Positions 1 through 8,016 of a stretch of 12,635 nt of DNA are shown here, piece by piece. The stretch is from NCBI GenBank assembly GCA_026770585.1, contig MU646523.1, positions 290,367 through 303,001 of the forward strand, read 5' to 3'. Made by a program: the position numbers and the translations under genes. Under the pieces are notes generated by a model. It saw only the letters and a program-made list of their open reading frames with translations. It had not been told where the DNA came from and did not search any database. This stretch comes from Baffinella frigidus (taxonomy: Eukaryota; Cryptophyceae; Cryptomonadales; Baffinellaceae). How positions within the stretch are numbered: position 1 is the first letter of the stretch; each line of letters starts with the position of its first letter.

Positions 1-26
1 GAGAGAGAGAGAGAGAGAGAGAGAGG
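1..26. repeat. GA dinucleotide microsatellite
   Basis: The window opens inside a pure (GA)n run, so the true left end of the array lies outside. Confidence 0.95.
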
Positions 27-110
27 GAACTCACGCCGAACTGCTCCGCCGCACCCGCCCAACATGCCAAGGAACGCCACGTCAGCATTTCCGCCCAGCT
101 GAGCGTGCCC
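25..110 (+). repeat. GC-rich repeat S, copy 1
   Basis: It starts with GGGAACTCACGCCGA and includes CCAACATGCCAAGGAACGCC followed by ACGTCAGCA. Copies 2 and 3 follow within the next 380 bases in the same orientation. No protein signal is seen, and the function is unknown. Confidence 0.75.
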
Positions 111-207
111 ACATCAAACGCAACTCTTGTTTCTTTATTACTCTCATCCTAAAAGTGGAGCTCCATTTCCCATGCGCTTGATTCGGGCATGCTCAGCGGG
201 GGCGAAC

Positions 208-239
208 GGGTTTCGGGTTTAGGGTTTCGGGTTCTGGGG
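208..239 (+). repeat. Degenerate TTTAGGG-like tract
   Basis: Successive GGGTTTC, GGGTTTA and GGGTTTC units resemble a decayed plant-type telomeric repeat. The tract is short and the call is weak. Confidence 0.4.
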
Positions 240-241
240 AA

Positions 242-347
242 GGGGACTCACTGTCTGCTCCCCAGCACCGCACCCGTCCCAACATGCCAACAGAACCCCC
301 CACGTCAGCACTTTCGCCCCGCCAGTTTCGCCCCGCTGAGCACGCCC
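242..347 (+). repeat. GC-rich repeat S, copy 2
   Basis: It shares GACTCAC, CAACATGCCAA, CACGTCAGCA and GCTGAGC-CGCCC blocks with copy 1. It is longer because of a small internal duplication of TTTCGCCCCGC (314-335). Confidence 0.7.
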
Positions 348-417
348 AACCCAAGCACAGAGAGTGAGCAATCAAGCGCAGAGAGGGCGAGCAATCAAGC
401 GAAGAGGGGATCGTGGT

Positions 418-490
418 GGGAACTCACGCCGAGCTGCTCCCCCCGCATCCATCCAACATGCCAAGGAACGCCTCGTCAGAACTTTGGCGA
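418..490 (+). repeat. GC-rich repeat S, copy 3
   Basis: It starts GGGAACTCACGCCGAGCTGC and carries CCAACATGCCAAGGAACGCC, closest to copy 1. It is preceded by a short tandem duplication containing GAGCAATCAAGCG (around 366-400). Confidence 0.72.
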
Positions 491-1033
491 CACTCTGGGC
501 CCGCTGGGCGCGGAAGCTGGGCGCGTGCAAAAACAAGCTCTCCTGAAAACGTGCAACACGGGCCCTCCTCACCCCAACCCAGGTGAGTGGGAGAAGAGGC
601 ACTCACCGCCTGCTCGCCCACCCTCCGTTGAATGCCAGCTCGCCCACGCGCGATTGAATGCGCAGGTTCACACATCACGTCAGGCCTTCTTGCGTGATCG
701 CAAATTAGCGGCAGAGTGTTTTAGGGGACTGAACAGCATGCAGCGGGTAACATTGCCGGGTTTGACAATGCGCGATAGGTTCCAAGAACCCGACGTTCTT
801 GTCTCCAGCAAAGAAGCACCGGGGGGGTTGCGGGGCACTCACGCATTTAGCGGCGTCCTGGTCGGTGTCCTGATCAATGATGATCTGCAGGGAAACCGGG
901 TGTCAGCTACCAACCCAAGGCCTTGCCACACAAGAACACAAAAGCAGGACCAAAGGAGGCATCAGCGCGCATTTTCGGGGCTGGGCATGCCACCTGGCAA
1001 TTTTTACAGGGGTTGGGCATTTCGCGATTTCCC
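491..1033. other. No supported gene
   Basis: Long open frames cross this stretch on both strands, but they overlap each other, run through the repeats before and after, and contain no recognisable domain. No RNA gene or clear repeat is seen. Confidence 0.5.
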
Positions 1034-1308
1034 CCCACTGATTTTAAGGAACCGCGTTGCGCACGAACCCACTCACGATCTCAGACGAGTATTTTCCGAA
1101 AATACGATTTTAAAAGTATGTTCAACGAAAATTACCACACAATTTGCCTGTACTTTTTAAAAGGGCCACGTCCGTGTAGTAATTTTTGTTGCAAATCGGA
1201 TCGGAGGTCCCCGAAATCGTATTTTCGGAAAATACTCGCCGCGATTAGATCCCTTTTCAAGTTTGTTTTGTTGGAGCTCAAAACCTGAGGGAAGCCCACT
1301 GAATCCCA
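1034..1308 (+). repeat. Host repeat RX, copy 1, carrying a foldback element
   Basis: Left flank (CCCACTGATTTTAAGGAACC through CCCACTCACGA) and right flank (TCAAGTTTGTTTTGTTGGAG through CACTGAATCCCA) match copy 2 at 3890-4315 closely. The DNA between these flanks differs completely from copy 2; here it is the foldback 1077-1251. Confidence 0.8.
1077..1251. mobile_element. Foldback element of the GAGTATT family, copy 1
   Basis: The inverted arms carry GAGTATTTTCCGAAAATACG at 1087-1106 and its complement near 1217-1236, with outer GATCT ends. An inner pair, AAATTAC-CACAC (about 1129-1140) and GTGTAGTAATTT (about 1174-1185), forms a second nested hairpin. The right arm read backwards matches the left arm of the element at 5163-5331, so these are one family. 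No coding capacity. Confidence 0.75.
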
Positions 1309-1502
1309 CTTTAATTAGTTAGAAAGGACCTTCTGCCACGCTCCCCGCGCGAGCTTTGCGTGCACATTGATGACCGCCGTCGAGCTCGTCGATACATTTG
1401 CATAGATCTAGCCGCTTCTCGTCCGCCTCGCCGGAGAACCATCCTTCGAACAGAAACAAGAACACTCGGTGTGGTCAAATTCATGGTCAAATTCCGGGTA
1501 AA

Positions 1503-1892
1503 GGATCCATCCACCAGCCCTCACAGCAAGACCAAATGCCTTGATTTCGGACGTGTGACCCACTTATTGACAGGCACTTTTAGGGCTTTAAAACATTGTA
1601 TGCCGGGGTGTCACGTCCAAAATATGTAAAAAACTAGTTTACTACACGCGACTGGGATCACGTGACCGGTCACGTCCTCCCCGTCGCGTGTAGTAAACTC
1701 GAGAAAAGAGTCGTGCGAGAAAAAAAATCGTTTGTCCTGGTCACGGACCCAACGAATCTGCCTGGACACCTGGTCGCGTCCGGGTCCTGGTACAGGACTT
1801 TTAGCCTTATATCGTTTTTGTCAGCCCCCACAAATTCGAGATCTCAAAATCGAGGATTTGGTCTTACCGTGAGGGTTAGTGGTAGAAGGATC
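1503..1892. mobile_element. Foldback element with AACCCTCACGG / GACCAAAT arms, copy 1
   Basis: The left arm has CCACCAGCCCTCACAGCAAG then ACCAAAT. The right arm is its imperfect complement (ATTTGGTCTTACCGTGAGGG then TTAGTGG). It holds the perfect hairpin 1636-1699. A related 188-bp element lies at 5357-5544. The open frame 1662-2069 inside it is not protein-like. Confidence 0.68.
1636..1699. repeat. Perfect 17-bp stem hairpin with GTGTAGTAA motif
   Basis: AGTTTACTACACGCGAC (1636-1652) pairs perfectly with 1683-1699. The loop contains the 16-bp perfect palindrome ACGTGACCGGTCACGT at 1660-1675. It sits inside the larger foldback 1503-1892. Confidence 0.85.
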
Positions 1893-2123
1893 AAATGGGG
1901 GCCTGAGGCTGAAGGGAGCGGCGCTTCCTGGGAGGGTGTGAGCGGGACAATTGATGGCTCTTTGAGCTCGCAGGTACAAGGCGCGACGACAGCACTGGAT
2001 GGCGATGGCGCGTGCGAGCGGGGCGGCGGTGCAGATCAGGATTTGACGCTGCAACTAATTTCGGCCTGAAAGAGGCGGGTGGGATCGCGCAGCGGCCTTC
2101 ATCGGGCACACCGCGCTCCCGCT

Positions 2124-2174
2124 TGCGGCATCAGAGGGCTGTTGATGGGTGTGGTCGAACGGCCTGATGCCGCA
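2124..2174. repeat. 11-bp stem inverted repeat
   Basis: TGCGGCATCAG (2124-2134) pairs with CTGATGCCGCA (2164-2174) across a 29-base loop. No downstream gene or U-tract indicates a terminator, so its role is unknown. Confidence 0.6.
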
Positions 2175-2240
2175 GGCAGCACAGGATCGGGGGAACACGT
2201 GCTGTGCAGGAATCCGGGTCACGTGCGCCGCCATACACGA

Positions 2241-2366
2241 CTGACGCGTGGGGGCTGACGAGTGGGGGCTGACGCGTGGGGGCTGACGTGTGGGGACTGA
2301 CGCGTTGGGACTGACCAATGAGGGTTGACGCGTGCGGGCTGACGCGGTGGGACTGACCCGTGAGGG
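2241..2366 (+). repeat. 14-bp minisatellite, nine units
   Basis: Nine consecutive units follow the consensus CTGACGCGTGGGGG. The first three are nearly identical and the later ones diverge. The minus-strand frames here read a repetitive Ser/Pro-rich peptide, which is an artefact of the array. Confidence 0.9.
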
Positions 2367-2567
2367 CTGGCGAGCCCACACGCTTTTCCCTGACTAACCC
2401 GTCACATTTCCCCGGAGGACCGGTCGGAGGGGAATGCACGTAGGTGGTAACGTGGTTGTATGTTGACGTGCTTGAGTGCTGTTGCGCGTGAATACTAATG
2501 CGGGTGAAATGTTGCGGTGCTAACTCGGGTGGGTGCTAACGCTTGTTTTGGTAACTTGCTGTTGTTG

Positions 2568-3071
2568 TTTCTGACGCTTGGATCGCCCTTAACTTTGCTG
2601 ACATCCGTACATGGGGGGAACCTCTACATTTGTTTGGTTTGACATCTGAGGTATCGTTTTTCTGACGCTTGGATTGCCCTGAATTTTGCTGACTTCCGTA
2701 CGTTAATCCCAACAATACCACATTCATCTCCTTTCATCTTTGGTGGCCATCTTGGGTGTCTGATTTAACCTCACACCCCCACACAATCCCTTTCACCTTG
2801 TGGGGTATTCGTGATTGAAGCTCATAACCTTCAACCATGGGATACCATGAGCCTCATAAAGGCTGACTTGGGTTCGGTGTGTGTGTGAGCATGGAAACCA
2901 GTTGGTATACCTTCACTCACCCCAAGAGAGCCACCCACTATCCCCTCTTCACGAGCCTCTGCACTGGAGAGCTAAACGCGATCCGAAAGCAAAGATGCTT
3001 TCTCTGCAGATCCTTTCTACGGAAGGGCGTGTCGTTGGGCCGTGTTGGGAGAAATTAAAACCTAAAGGACC
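2568..3071 (+). repeat. Dispersed repeat R1, copy 1
   Basis: The left part contains a 43-bp direct duplication (2568-2610 and 2659-2701; shared TTTCTGACGCTTGGAT). It continues through CTCACCCCC-like tracts, GATACCATGAGCCTCATAAA and GGTTCGGTGTGTGTG. It ends in a block from GATCCGAAAGC (2980) to CCTAAAGGACC (3071). Order and orientation match copy 3. Confidence 0.78.
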
Positions 3072-3141
3072 TACAGGAATTGGACCCTCAACCCTAAACA
3101 CTGAACACTAAAACCTAAAACCTGAACCCACAAACCTCAAA

Positions 3142-3205
3142 CCTAAACCCTAAACCCTAAACCCTAAACCCTAAACCCTAAACCCTAAACCCTAAACCCT
3201 AAACC
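3142..3205 (+). repeat. Interstitial telomeric array, CCCTAAA
   Basis: About nine near-perfect CCCTAAA units (TTTAGGG on the other strand) lie inside a degenerate zone of CCTAAA-like units from roughly 3085 to 3290. TTTAGGG is the telomere repeat of plants and of several algal lineages. Being internal here, it is either a former chromosome end or an insertion at a repaired break. Confidence 0.92.
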
Positions 3206-3290
3206 TTAAACCCTAAACCCTAAGCCCTAAATCCTAAACCTTCAACCATAAACCAAAACACGAACCGAAACCCGAAACCTAATACCTAAA

Positions 3291-3589
3291 AACCCACGTG
3301 GCAATTCGCAACCACTCAAAAATACAGAACTAGACAACAGTCCAGACGTCGCATCGGAAGAGCAAGTAGATGCCAACAACAAGACGCCGGGGGGAGACAG
3401 GGACGGGCGGGAAGGGGGGGGGGGGGTTCTTCGACGTTGGTGGGGCGACACATGACGAGTAGCTTCATAAAGGGGACACGCAGTGAAGACGCTCAAACGT
3501 AGGCCCCACGCGAGGATGCGGGATGAGAAGAACATTGAAAGACGGGGGGTTGTTGATACATGCGCTGCTTTTGCGACCTCGGATGTTGT
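3291..3589. other. No supported gene; 13-G run
   Basis: Unique-looking sequence with a homopolymer of 13 G at 3414-3426. The short minus-strand frames are not protein-like. Confidence 0.45.
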
Positions 3590-3889
3590 TTGCTGACGAT
3601 TGGACTGGCCCTAACTTTACTTGACTAAAATCCATTAACATCTGCAGACTGGTAAGGATCACTCACTGTACATTGGGAGAAGTCCCTACACTCCAACCTG
3701 ACGTTTGGTGTCTAACTCATCTCACCTCACCCCCACACAAAATCCCTCTCACCTATTGGAGTCTTGTCCCCTGTCGGAATCGTGTTCCTTCTTGACATCT
3801 GGGGTATCCGTCGTTGGAGCACTTATGCCTCAGCTAAGGGATACCATGAGCCTCATTCAGGCTGACTTGGGTTCGGTGTGTGTGTGTCA
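3590..3889 (+). repeat. Dispersed repeat R1, copy 2 (interrupted by RX)
   Basis: It shares GCTGACGATTGGAC, the ACTCACTGTACATTGG block, the TCACCTCACCCCCACA block, GATACCATGAGCCTCATTCA and GGTTCGGTGTGTGTGTG. The match stops at 3889, where host repeat RX copy 2 begins, so the terminal block of R1 is missing. Confidence 0.72.
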
Positions 3890-4315
3890 CCCACTAAATT
3901 TTAAGGAATCGCGTTGCGCACGAACCCACTCACGACCCCCCATCAGGGCGGATTTTATGTGTCTTTTTCATTCGCGAAATACACAATTCAAAGTCACTTT
4001 ATTGAATTTCATGTATTTCGAATCCGAGCAGATTTTCATGCAAACCACATCGCTTCAGCCATAAAACAATTTTGAGACGGGAATCATGTCGAAACGTTGC
4101 GTGTTCAGGTTTTCATTAAAAAATCTAGCTGCTGAACACAATGCAATTAAAAACGCAACGTTTTATTATGTCACACACAATTCGAGTTTAAAGTGGCCGT
4201 AAAACGTTTGAGAACAACTTTGCATTGTGTATTCTGTATTTTTTCCTCACATAAAATCCAGCCTCAAGTTTGTTTTTTTGGAGCTCAAAAACTGAGGGAA
4301 GTCCACTGAATCCCA
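3890..4315 (+). repeat. Host repeat RX, copy 2, carrying a different foldback
   Basis: Flanks match RX copy 1 (CGCGTTGCGCACGAACCCAC on the left, TTGGAGCTCAAAA and CACTGAATCCCA on the right). The centre is the unrelated foldback 3950-4259. Confidence 0.8.
3950..4259. mobile_element. AT-rich foldback element
   Basis: GGATTTTATGTG at 3950-3961 pairs with CACATAAAATCC at 4248-4259, and the pairing continues imperfectly (ATACACAATTCAAAGT against ACTTTGCATTGTGTAT). A nested hairpin, AAACGTTGCGT (4092-4102) with ACGCAACGTTT (4153-4163), occupies the centre. No coding capacity. Confidence 0.72.
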
Positions 4316-4346
4316 ACGGGAAATCGGAAATAACGGGCCATACACG

Positions 4347-4759
4347 TTGACTCACTGTACATTGGACGAAACCCCCTACAAATCCCCTCTCTGTCTGACC
4401 TTTTTATCTCTTCGTCTTTGGTGCTTGACTGATCTCACCTCACCCCCCCACAAAGCACATCTCACCATTTGGATTTCTCGTTTTCTCTGGGCTATCCCTG
4501 GTTGAAACTCCTATGTTCCAACCATGGGATATCATGAGCCTCATAACGGCTGACTTGGGTTTGGTGTGTGCGCGAGCCTGTGCCTCATTGGCCTAACTCA
4601 AACACCCCAAGAGAACCACCCACTATCCCCTCTTCACGAGCCTTCTCTGCACTGGAGAGCCAAACGCGATCCGAAAGCAAAAATGCTTTCTCTGCAGATC
4701 CTTTCTACGGAAGGGCGTGTCGTTGGGCTATGTTGGGAGCATTTAAAACCTAAAGGACC
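4347..4759 (+). repeat. Dispersed repeat R1, copy 3
   Basis: It starts near GTTGACTCACTGTACATTGG and runs through CTCACCTCACCCCC and GATATCATGAGCCTCATAAC. It ends in the same block as copy 1, from GATCCGAAAGC (4668) to CCTAAAGGACC (4759). The short plus-strand frame across it is also present in copy 1, but that follows from DNA similarity and does not demonstrate a protein. Confidence 0.76.
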
Positions 4760-5000
4760 ACTCTCTTCTTTCTCCACCCACCTTCTGGGTGGTTCTGGGC
4801 TGCTAGAGCCCTCACGTCTCGTCCCACCTGTCCTACACTTCACCTACCAGCAGTGCACGCTCCCTCCTGAGCCCCGCCCGACCTGCGCGGCTTCTGCTGC
4901 GACCCCCACCCAGGAGTCATACGCTCGTTGACTTTTGAAAACCACTGCCTTCAGGAGGAATTGACTTTTGGCGAGAACCCTTCCAAGACTCTGGCGTGGT

Positions 5001-5143
5001 AGCCACCCTGGAGTCAAGTCAGATGCAAATCGGACCTTGCAAAGGTACATTTTCAAGTTGATGCACTGCGAATCGCAGTGCATCACCCTGAAAATCTACC
5101 CACGAAAAGGCCCGATTTGCCTCTGAGTTCCCTCCAGGGTGGT
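5001..5143. mobile_element. Foldback element with 25-nt near-perfect core hairpin
   Basis: The arms are imperfect complements from AGCCACCCTGGAG at the left to CTCCAGGGTGGTT at the right, passing through GCAAATCGG on one side and CCGATTTGC on the other. The centre 5060-5084 is GATGCACTGCGA, one unpaired base, then its complement. Almost the entire length folds on itself. Confidence 0.78.
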
Positions 5144-5162
5144 TCTGCACCGGCGTCTGCTG

Positions 5163-5331
5163 CGATCTCACCCGGACGAGTATTTCTCAGGAATACGATT
5201 TCGGGGATCTCCGATTCTATTCTGGTGTATCTTAAGGCTTTAAATGAAGGCTAGATAGGCGACTGTCTATTTTTTACCCTGTAAGATACACCAAAATCGT
5301 ATTCCTGAGGAATACTCACCGGGATTAGATC
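5163..5331. mobile_element. Foldback element of the GAGTATT family, copy 2
   Basis: Outer GATCT ends are followed by CCCGG, then GAGTATT and GGAATACGATTT, with the complement at 5294-5331. An inner 11-bp stem, GGTGTATCTTA (5224-5234) with TAAGATACACC (5282-5292), is specific to this copy. It shares CGATTTCGGGGA-CTCCGAT with copy 1 at 1077-1251. Confidence 0.75.
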
Positions 5332-5356
5332 CTTCTGCACCGGGCGGCTTGATGCC

Positions 5357-5544
5357 ATCCCCCAACCCTCACGGAAAGAGACCAAATCGTCGATTTTCAG
5401 ACCTCAAATTCACCTTGCAGACACCCCAGATCTGGGGTGTCTGATCTTAAGGTGACAGCATCTTGGTAGGACCGTCCTAGATAATCAACTTTTGGGAACA
5501 GGTCTAGATCAATGGATTTGGTCCTCCCGTGAGGGTTGGTGGAT
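5357..5544. mobile_element. Foldback element with AACCCTCACGG / GACCAAAT arms, copy 2
   Basis: The left arm (CCAACCCTCACGG, GACCAAATC) pairs with the right arm (GATTTGGTC, CCGTGAGGGTTGG). The interior contains the perfect 26-bp palindrome 5418-5443. It abuts the GAGTATT element 5163-5331, so three foldback elements lie almost end to end from 5001 to 5544. Confidence 0.7.
5418..5443. repeat. Perfect 26-bp palindrome
   Basis: CAGACACCCCAGA is immediately followed by its exact complement with no loop base. Outer TCACCTT and AAGGTGA extend the pairing after a short gap. Confidence 0.9.
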
Positions 5545-6066
5545 CCTGAGGGGAGTAGGGCCTCCTCGTCCAGGACTAAAGCGAGGCCAAGGGGGGGGGG
5601 GGGGAGTGGGGCGCGGCGGGGAAGCGGGGGACGCGGGCGTGTGGGAGCTGACCTTTCGTAGAATATCCAGGTGTCCCGCATCCGCGGATTGCTGCGGAGC
5701 CAGGCGACCAGGAGTTGGCCCACGCGCGAAGGCCCCGCACGAAGTGCAACGTCCTGGTTGGCGTCGAGGCTGCTCCGACGCTCGCGCGCCCTCAGCACAG
5801 CCGCACGGCGCTTGCCTGCCAGACAGTAGGCCCCTGATCGCCCACGGGCACTCATCTTGTGCTTGGCCCCACGTCATGCCCCCCCCCGCCGCAGCTCCCT
5901 CGCCCTGCCTCGACACCACCGCCCGGTCTCCCACTAACGCGCTGGACTAGCCTGCTGGGCCGTTGCGCGCTGCCTCGGGGCTGCGGTTCGTGGCCGACCA
6001 CACCGGGATGCCCCGGGGTACCAGAAAGGCACTCGCGGAACCGACTCACCGCTGCCCGACCGCACC
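5545..6066. other. GC-rich stretch without supported gene; G run
   Basis: Long overlapping frames exist on both strands (such as 5492-5950 plus and 5509-5934 minus), as expected in GC-rich DNA. Their translations are Pro/Arg/Gly-rich and match nothing I recognise. A homopolymer of about 13 G lies near 5591-5603. Confidence 0.45.
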
Positions 6067-6203
6067 AGCCTGAGGCAGGATAGCCTGAGGCAGGATAGCT
6101 GAGGCAGGCTGAGGCAGCCTAACCTGCCTCAGCCCATCCTGCCTCAGCCTATCCTGCCTCAGGCTATTCTGCCCCAGCCTATCCTGCCTCAGGCTATCCT
6201 GCC
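6067..6203. repeat. Inverted tandem repeat of CCTGAGGCAGGATAG
   Basis: A few units of roughly 15 bp (CCTGAGGCAGGATAG) on one strand are followed at about 6115 by units of the exact complement (CTATCCTGCCTCAGG). The whole block could extrude as one long cruciform. The minus-strand frame reads as repeated LRQDR-like peptides, an artefact of the array. Confidence 0.85.
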
Positions 6204-6408
6204 ACCGGGCTGGACGAGAGCACCTCGGGGCCGCGGGTCTTCCCTGCCTGCCGCTGTATAGATCACCGCGGCAGGGGACGCCAGTCGCCGGCATGCCCTG
6301 GCGACCCTGCCCATGTCTCAACGAGGAACACATGCTTGCTGAAAAAAGGGGCTGGCGGTCGCTGAACACGTGCGTTGCGTGTCCACGAGTGCGTCCTCGG
6401 TCCCTCCT

Positions 6409-6655
6409 CGTGTAGTAATTTTCAGCAGATCCATGGTCACGGACCGCTGACAAGGCAGTCATCGAAGTTTCTGTCTCTCAATAAGGGAGTGACCTCTCGC
6501 TCTGAGGGGACAGATATCCTGACCAAATGTCTCGATCAGGTTACGAGTACGGTTAGTGACCAACTAGGTCCACGCGACGCTGGGCTGTGTAGTAAACACG
6601 GTGAAAAACTTGAAAACTGACGACCTCTTTTCGGGTCGTCCACGTGTAGTAAATT
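6409..6655. repeat. Hairpin region bearing three GTGTAGTAA motifs
   Basis: GTGTAGTAA occurs near 6411, 6585 and 6644, all in plus orientation. Between the last two, GACGACC (6619-6625) pairs with GGTCGTC (6634-6640). The first motif is followed by a GGTCACGGACC block, as in the foldback 1503-1892, suggesting decayed copies of one family. Confidence 0.5.
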
Positions 6656-7489
6656 CTTTTTTTTGGTATGGGCTGGAAAAGTTAAGTCGTCCCAAAATTC
6701 AATTCCTGGTACTAAATTCAAGAATGAGCCTTGCCGTCCGGAATACGGACGTGCGTCCATCTACTCGACCAATTTGTACTACAAAGTGCCAAATAATAGA
6801 AGGACTCATCTGGATTTGGGTCACAGCTCGTATGTATCTCCGAAAAAATGCAGCCAAAACGAGCACCATGCGAGCACGTCTTTGTACAATCAGCAGCAAT
6901 CAGGTTATCGTCCCGGGACACCATCCTACACGAGCAGAAAATTTCGATTAAGGTTAAGTTGACACGATGCACTTTTGATATGAATTTTAGGATTAAAACT
7001 AGACCCCAGCTGCGAATTCTATCCTAACGGAACTCAGGTGGGCTCGGATCGTCCGTTACTCAAAAGAATTCAATGTAACGGTTGTTCAGCTGGGGTGCAT
7101 TTCACCACATTTCAGGTCTCGGGTATTAAAACACGGATTGTAATTTGATTCAAATCAATGTGTGGTATTTGACTAGATCTACACCTTTTCTTTCCTCTAG
7201 ACCTGAATTGAAAGGTGCATGTCGCCCAGGACCTGAGCTTTGATTAACTTAAGTTCAAGCCTCCCCAAAGTCAACATAAAGAACATGATCAACGCCGGGC
7301 GAATCATGTTCTCTTTAAGAACGTTCGAGAAGGGCAATATGAAATCTCGAACATTCGAATCGATAGTTATGGGAGTCACGACTGTGAAGAACACATTTAT
7401 TATTCGCTTTCTAAACGACGCTAAAACCGAGGAGCTAAAAGTCCCTAGGCCAAAACCCCAAGGCCTGTTTTAAATGTCGCGAGGTCTAG
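6656..7489. other. Lower-GC stretch with small hairpins, no supported gene
   Basis: Contains an inverted repeat ACCCCAGCTG (7003-7012) with CAGCTGGGGT (7087-7096), and a hairpin AGAACATGAT (7280-7289) with ATCATGTTCT (7303-7312). A 77-codon frame (7240-7473) and a 116-codon frame (6601-6951) have no recognisable domain and cross the hairpins. Confidence 0.45.
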
Positions 7490-7895
7490 GATAATAAAAG
7501 CCCATCAGCTAGATCTGGGGAAACCGGTTATTTAATAGAAACGTGCTTTGTGGTGCTCCCCAAATCTCACTTCTTCCCGTTCCAGACACGCAGTTCAGCG
7601 GCATCACCGAGCACATTGGTGGGCTGTGAACACTCCTGCACACGTTGCAAGCTCAGCCGACGCAGCGATTCGAGTCGACAGCGCGGTACCAGATCTGAGG
7701 CGGGGCGGAACGGTGCGTGCCCAGCATCCTTTGTCTGGTCTTGCTTGAGTTGCAGAGTCCCGGGCCTGGGTCATTGCCGGGGAGGCGACGGATGGTGCTC
7801 TCCGGCTTGGCATCCTGAGCTTGCTACCCTGCTTGGGCACGTGTCGCAGCCAGGGGCGACGCGAGTTTGCCTGCTGGTGCGGCAGAGGAGAGGAG
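7490..7895 (+). promoter_or_regulatory. Upstream/leader region of the bHLH-PAS gene
   Basis: This stretch lies between AT-richer DNA and the candidate intron. An AT-rich TTATTTAATA near 7527-7536 could act as a TATA-like element, though that is weak. Base composition rises to GC-rich downstream, as expected for a leader of a GC-rich gene. Short open frames here (7548-7748 and 7550-7927) do not resemble known proteins. The transcription start cannot be placed from sequence alone. Confidence 0.25.
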
Positions 7896-8016
7896 GTGAG
7901 GTGGTGGGGCGGCACCGAGACCGCTAAGTTGACAAGTGTTTTTTTTCCAAGGCAAACTCGCCTCGCTCTCTTGCTCTCGTTTGACCTGCTCTAAACACGC
8001 TCCTCCCCCACCGCAG
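7896..8016 (+). other. Candidate intron just before the start codon
   Basis: A good donor (GAG then GTGAGG at 7893-7901) and a good acceptor (pyrimidine-rich tract ending CCGCAG at 8016) bound 121 bases. A possible branch-point A lies in CTCTAAAC near 7989-7996. The acceptor AG directly touches the ATG of the bHLH-PAS frame. Either the intron sits in the 5' untranslated region or an upstream coding exon exists. The frame-compatible stretch 7749-7895 is open but has no ATG, so a 5' UTR intron is more likely. Confidence 0.42.

Noticed and set aside
189-1160. 323-codon plus-strand frame
   Set aside because: It crosses two copies of repeat S and a foldback element, has no domain, and its translation is compositionally unstable.
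2241-2366. Possible CRISPR-like array
   Set aside because: The units are directly adjacent with no unique spacers, so it is a minisatellite. The context is also eukaryotic.
6046-6462. 138-codon minus-strand frame with LRQDR repeats
   Set aside because: The repeated peptide is the translation of the inverted tandem array, and no other protein signal is present.
7240-7473. 77-codon plus-strand frame with non-repetitive composition
   Set aside because: It looks more protein-like than its neighbours but crosses two small hairpins and matches nothing I know. Transcript data would be needed to keep it.
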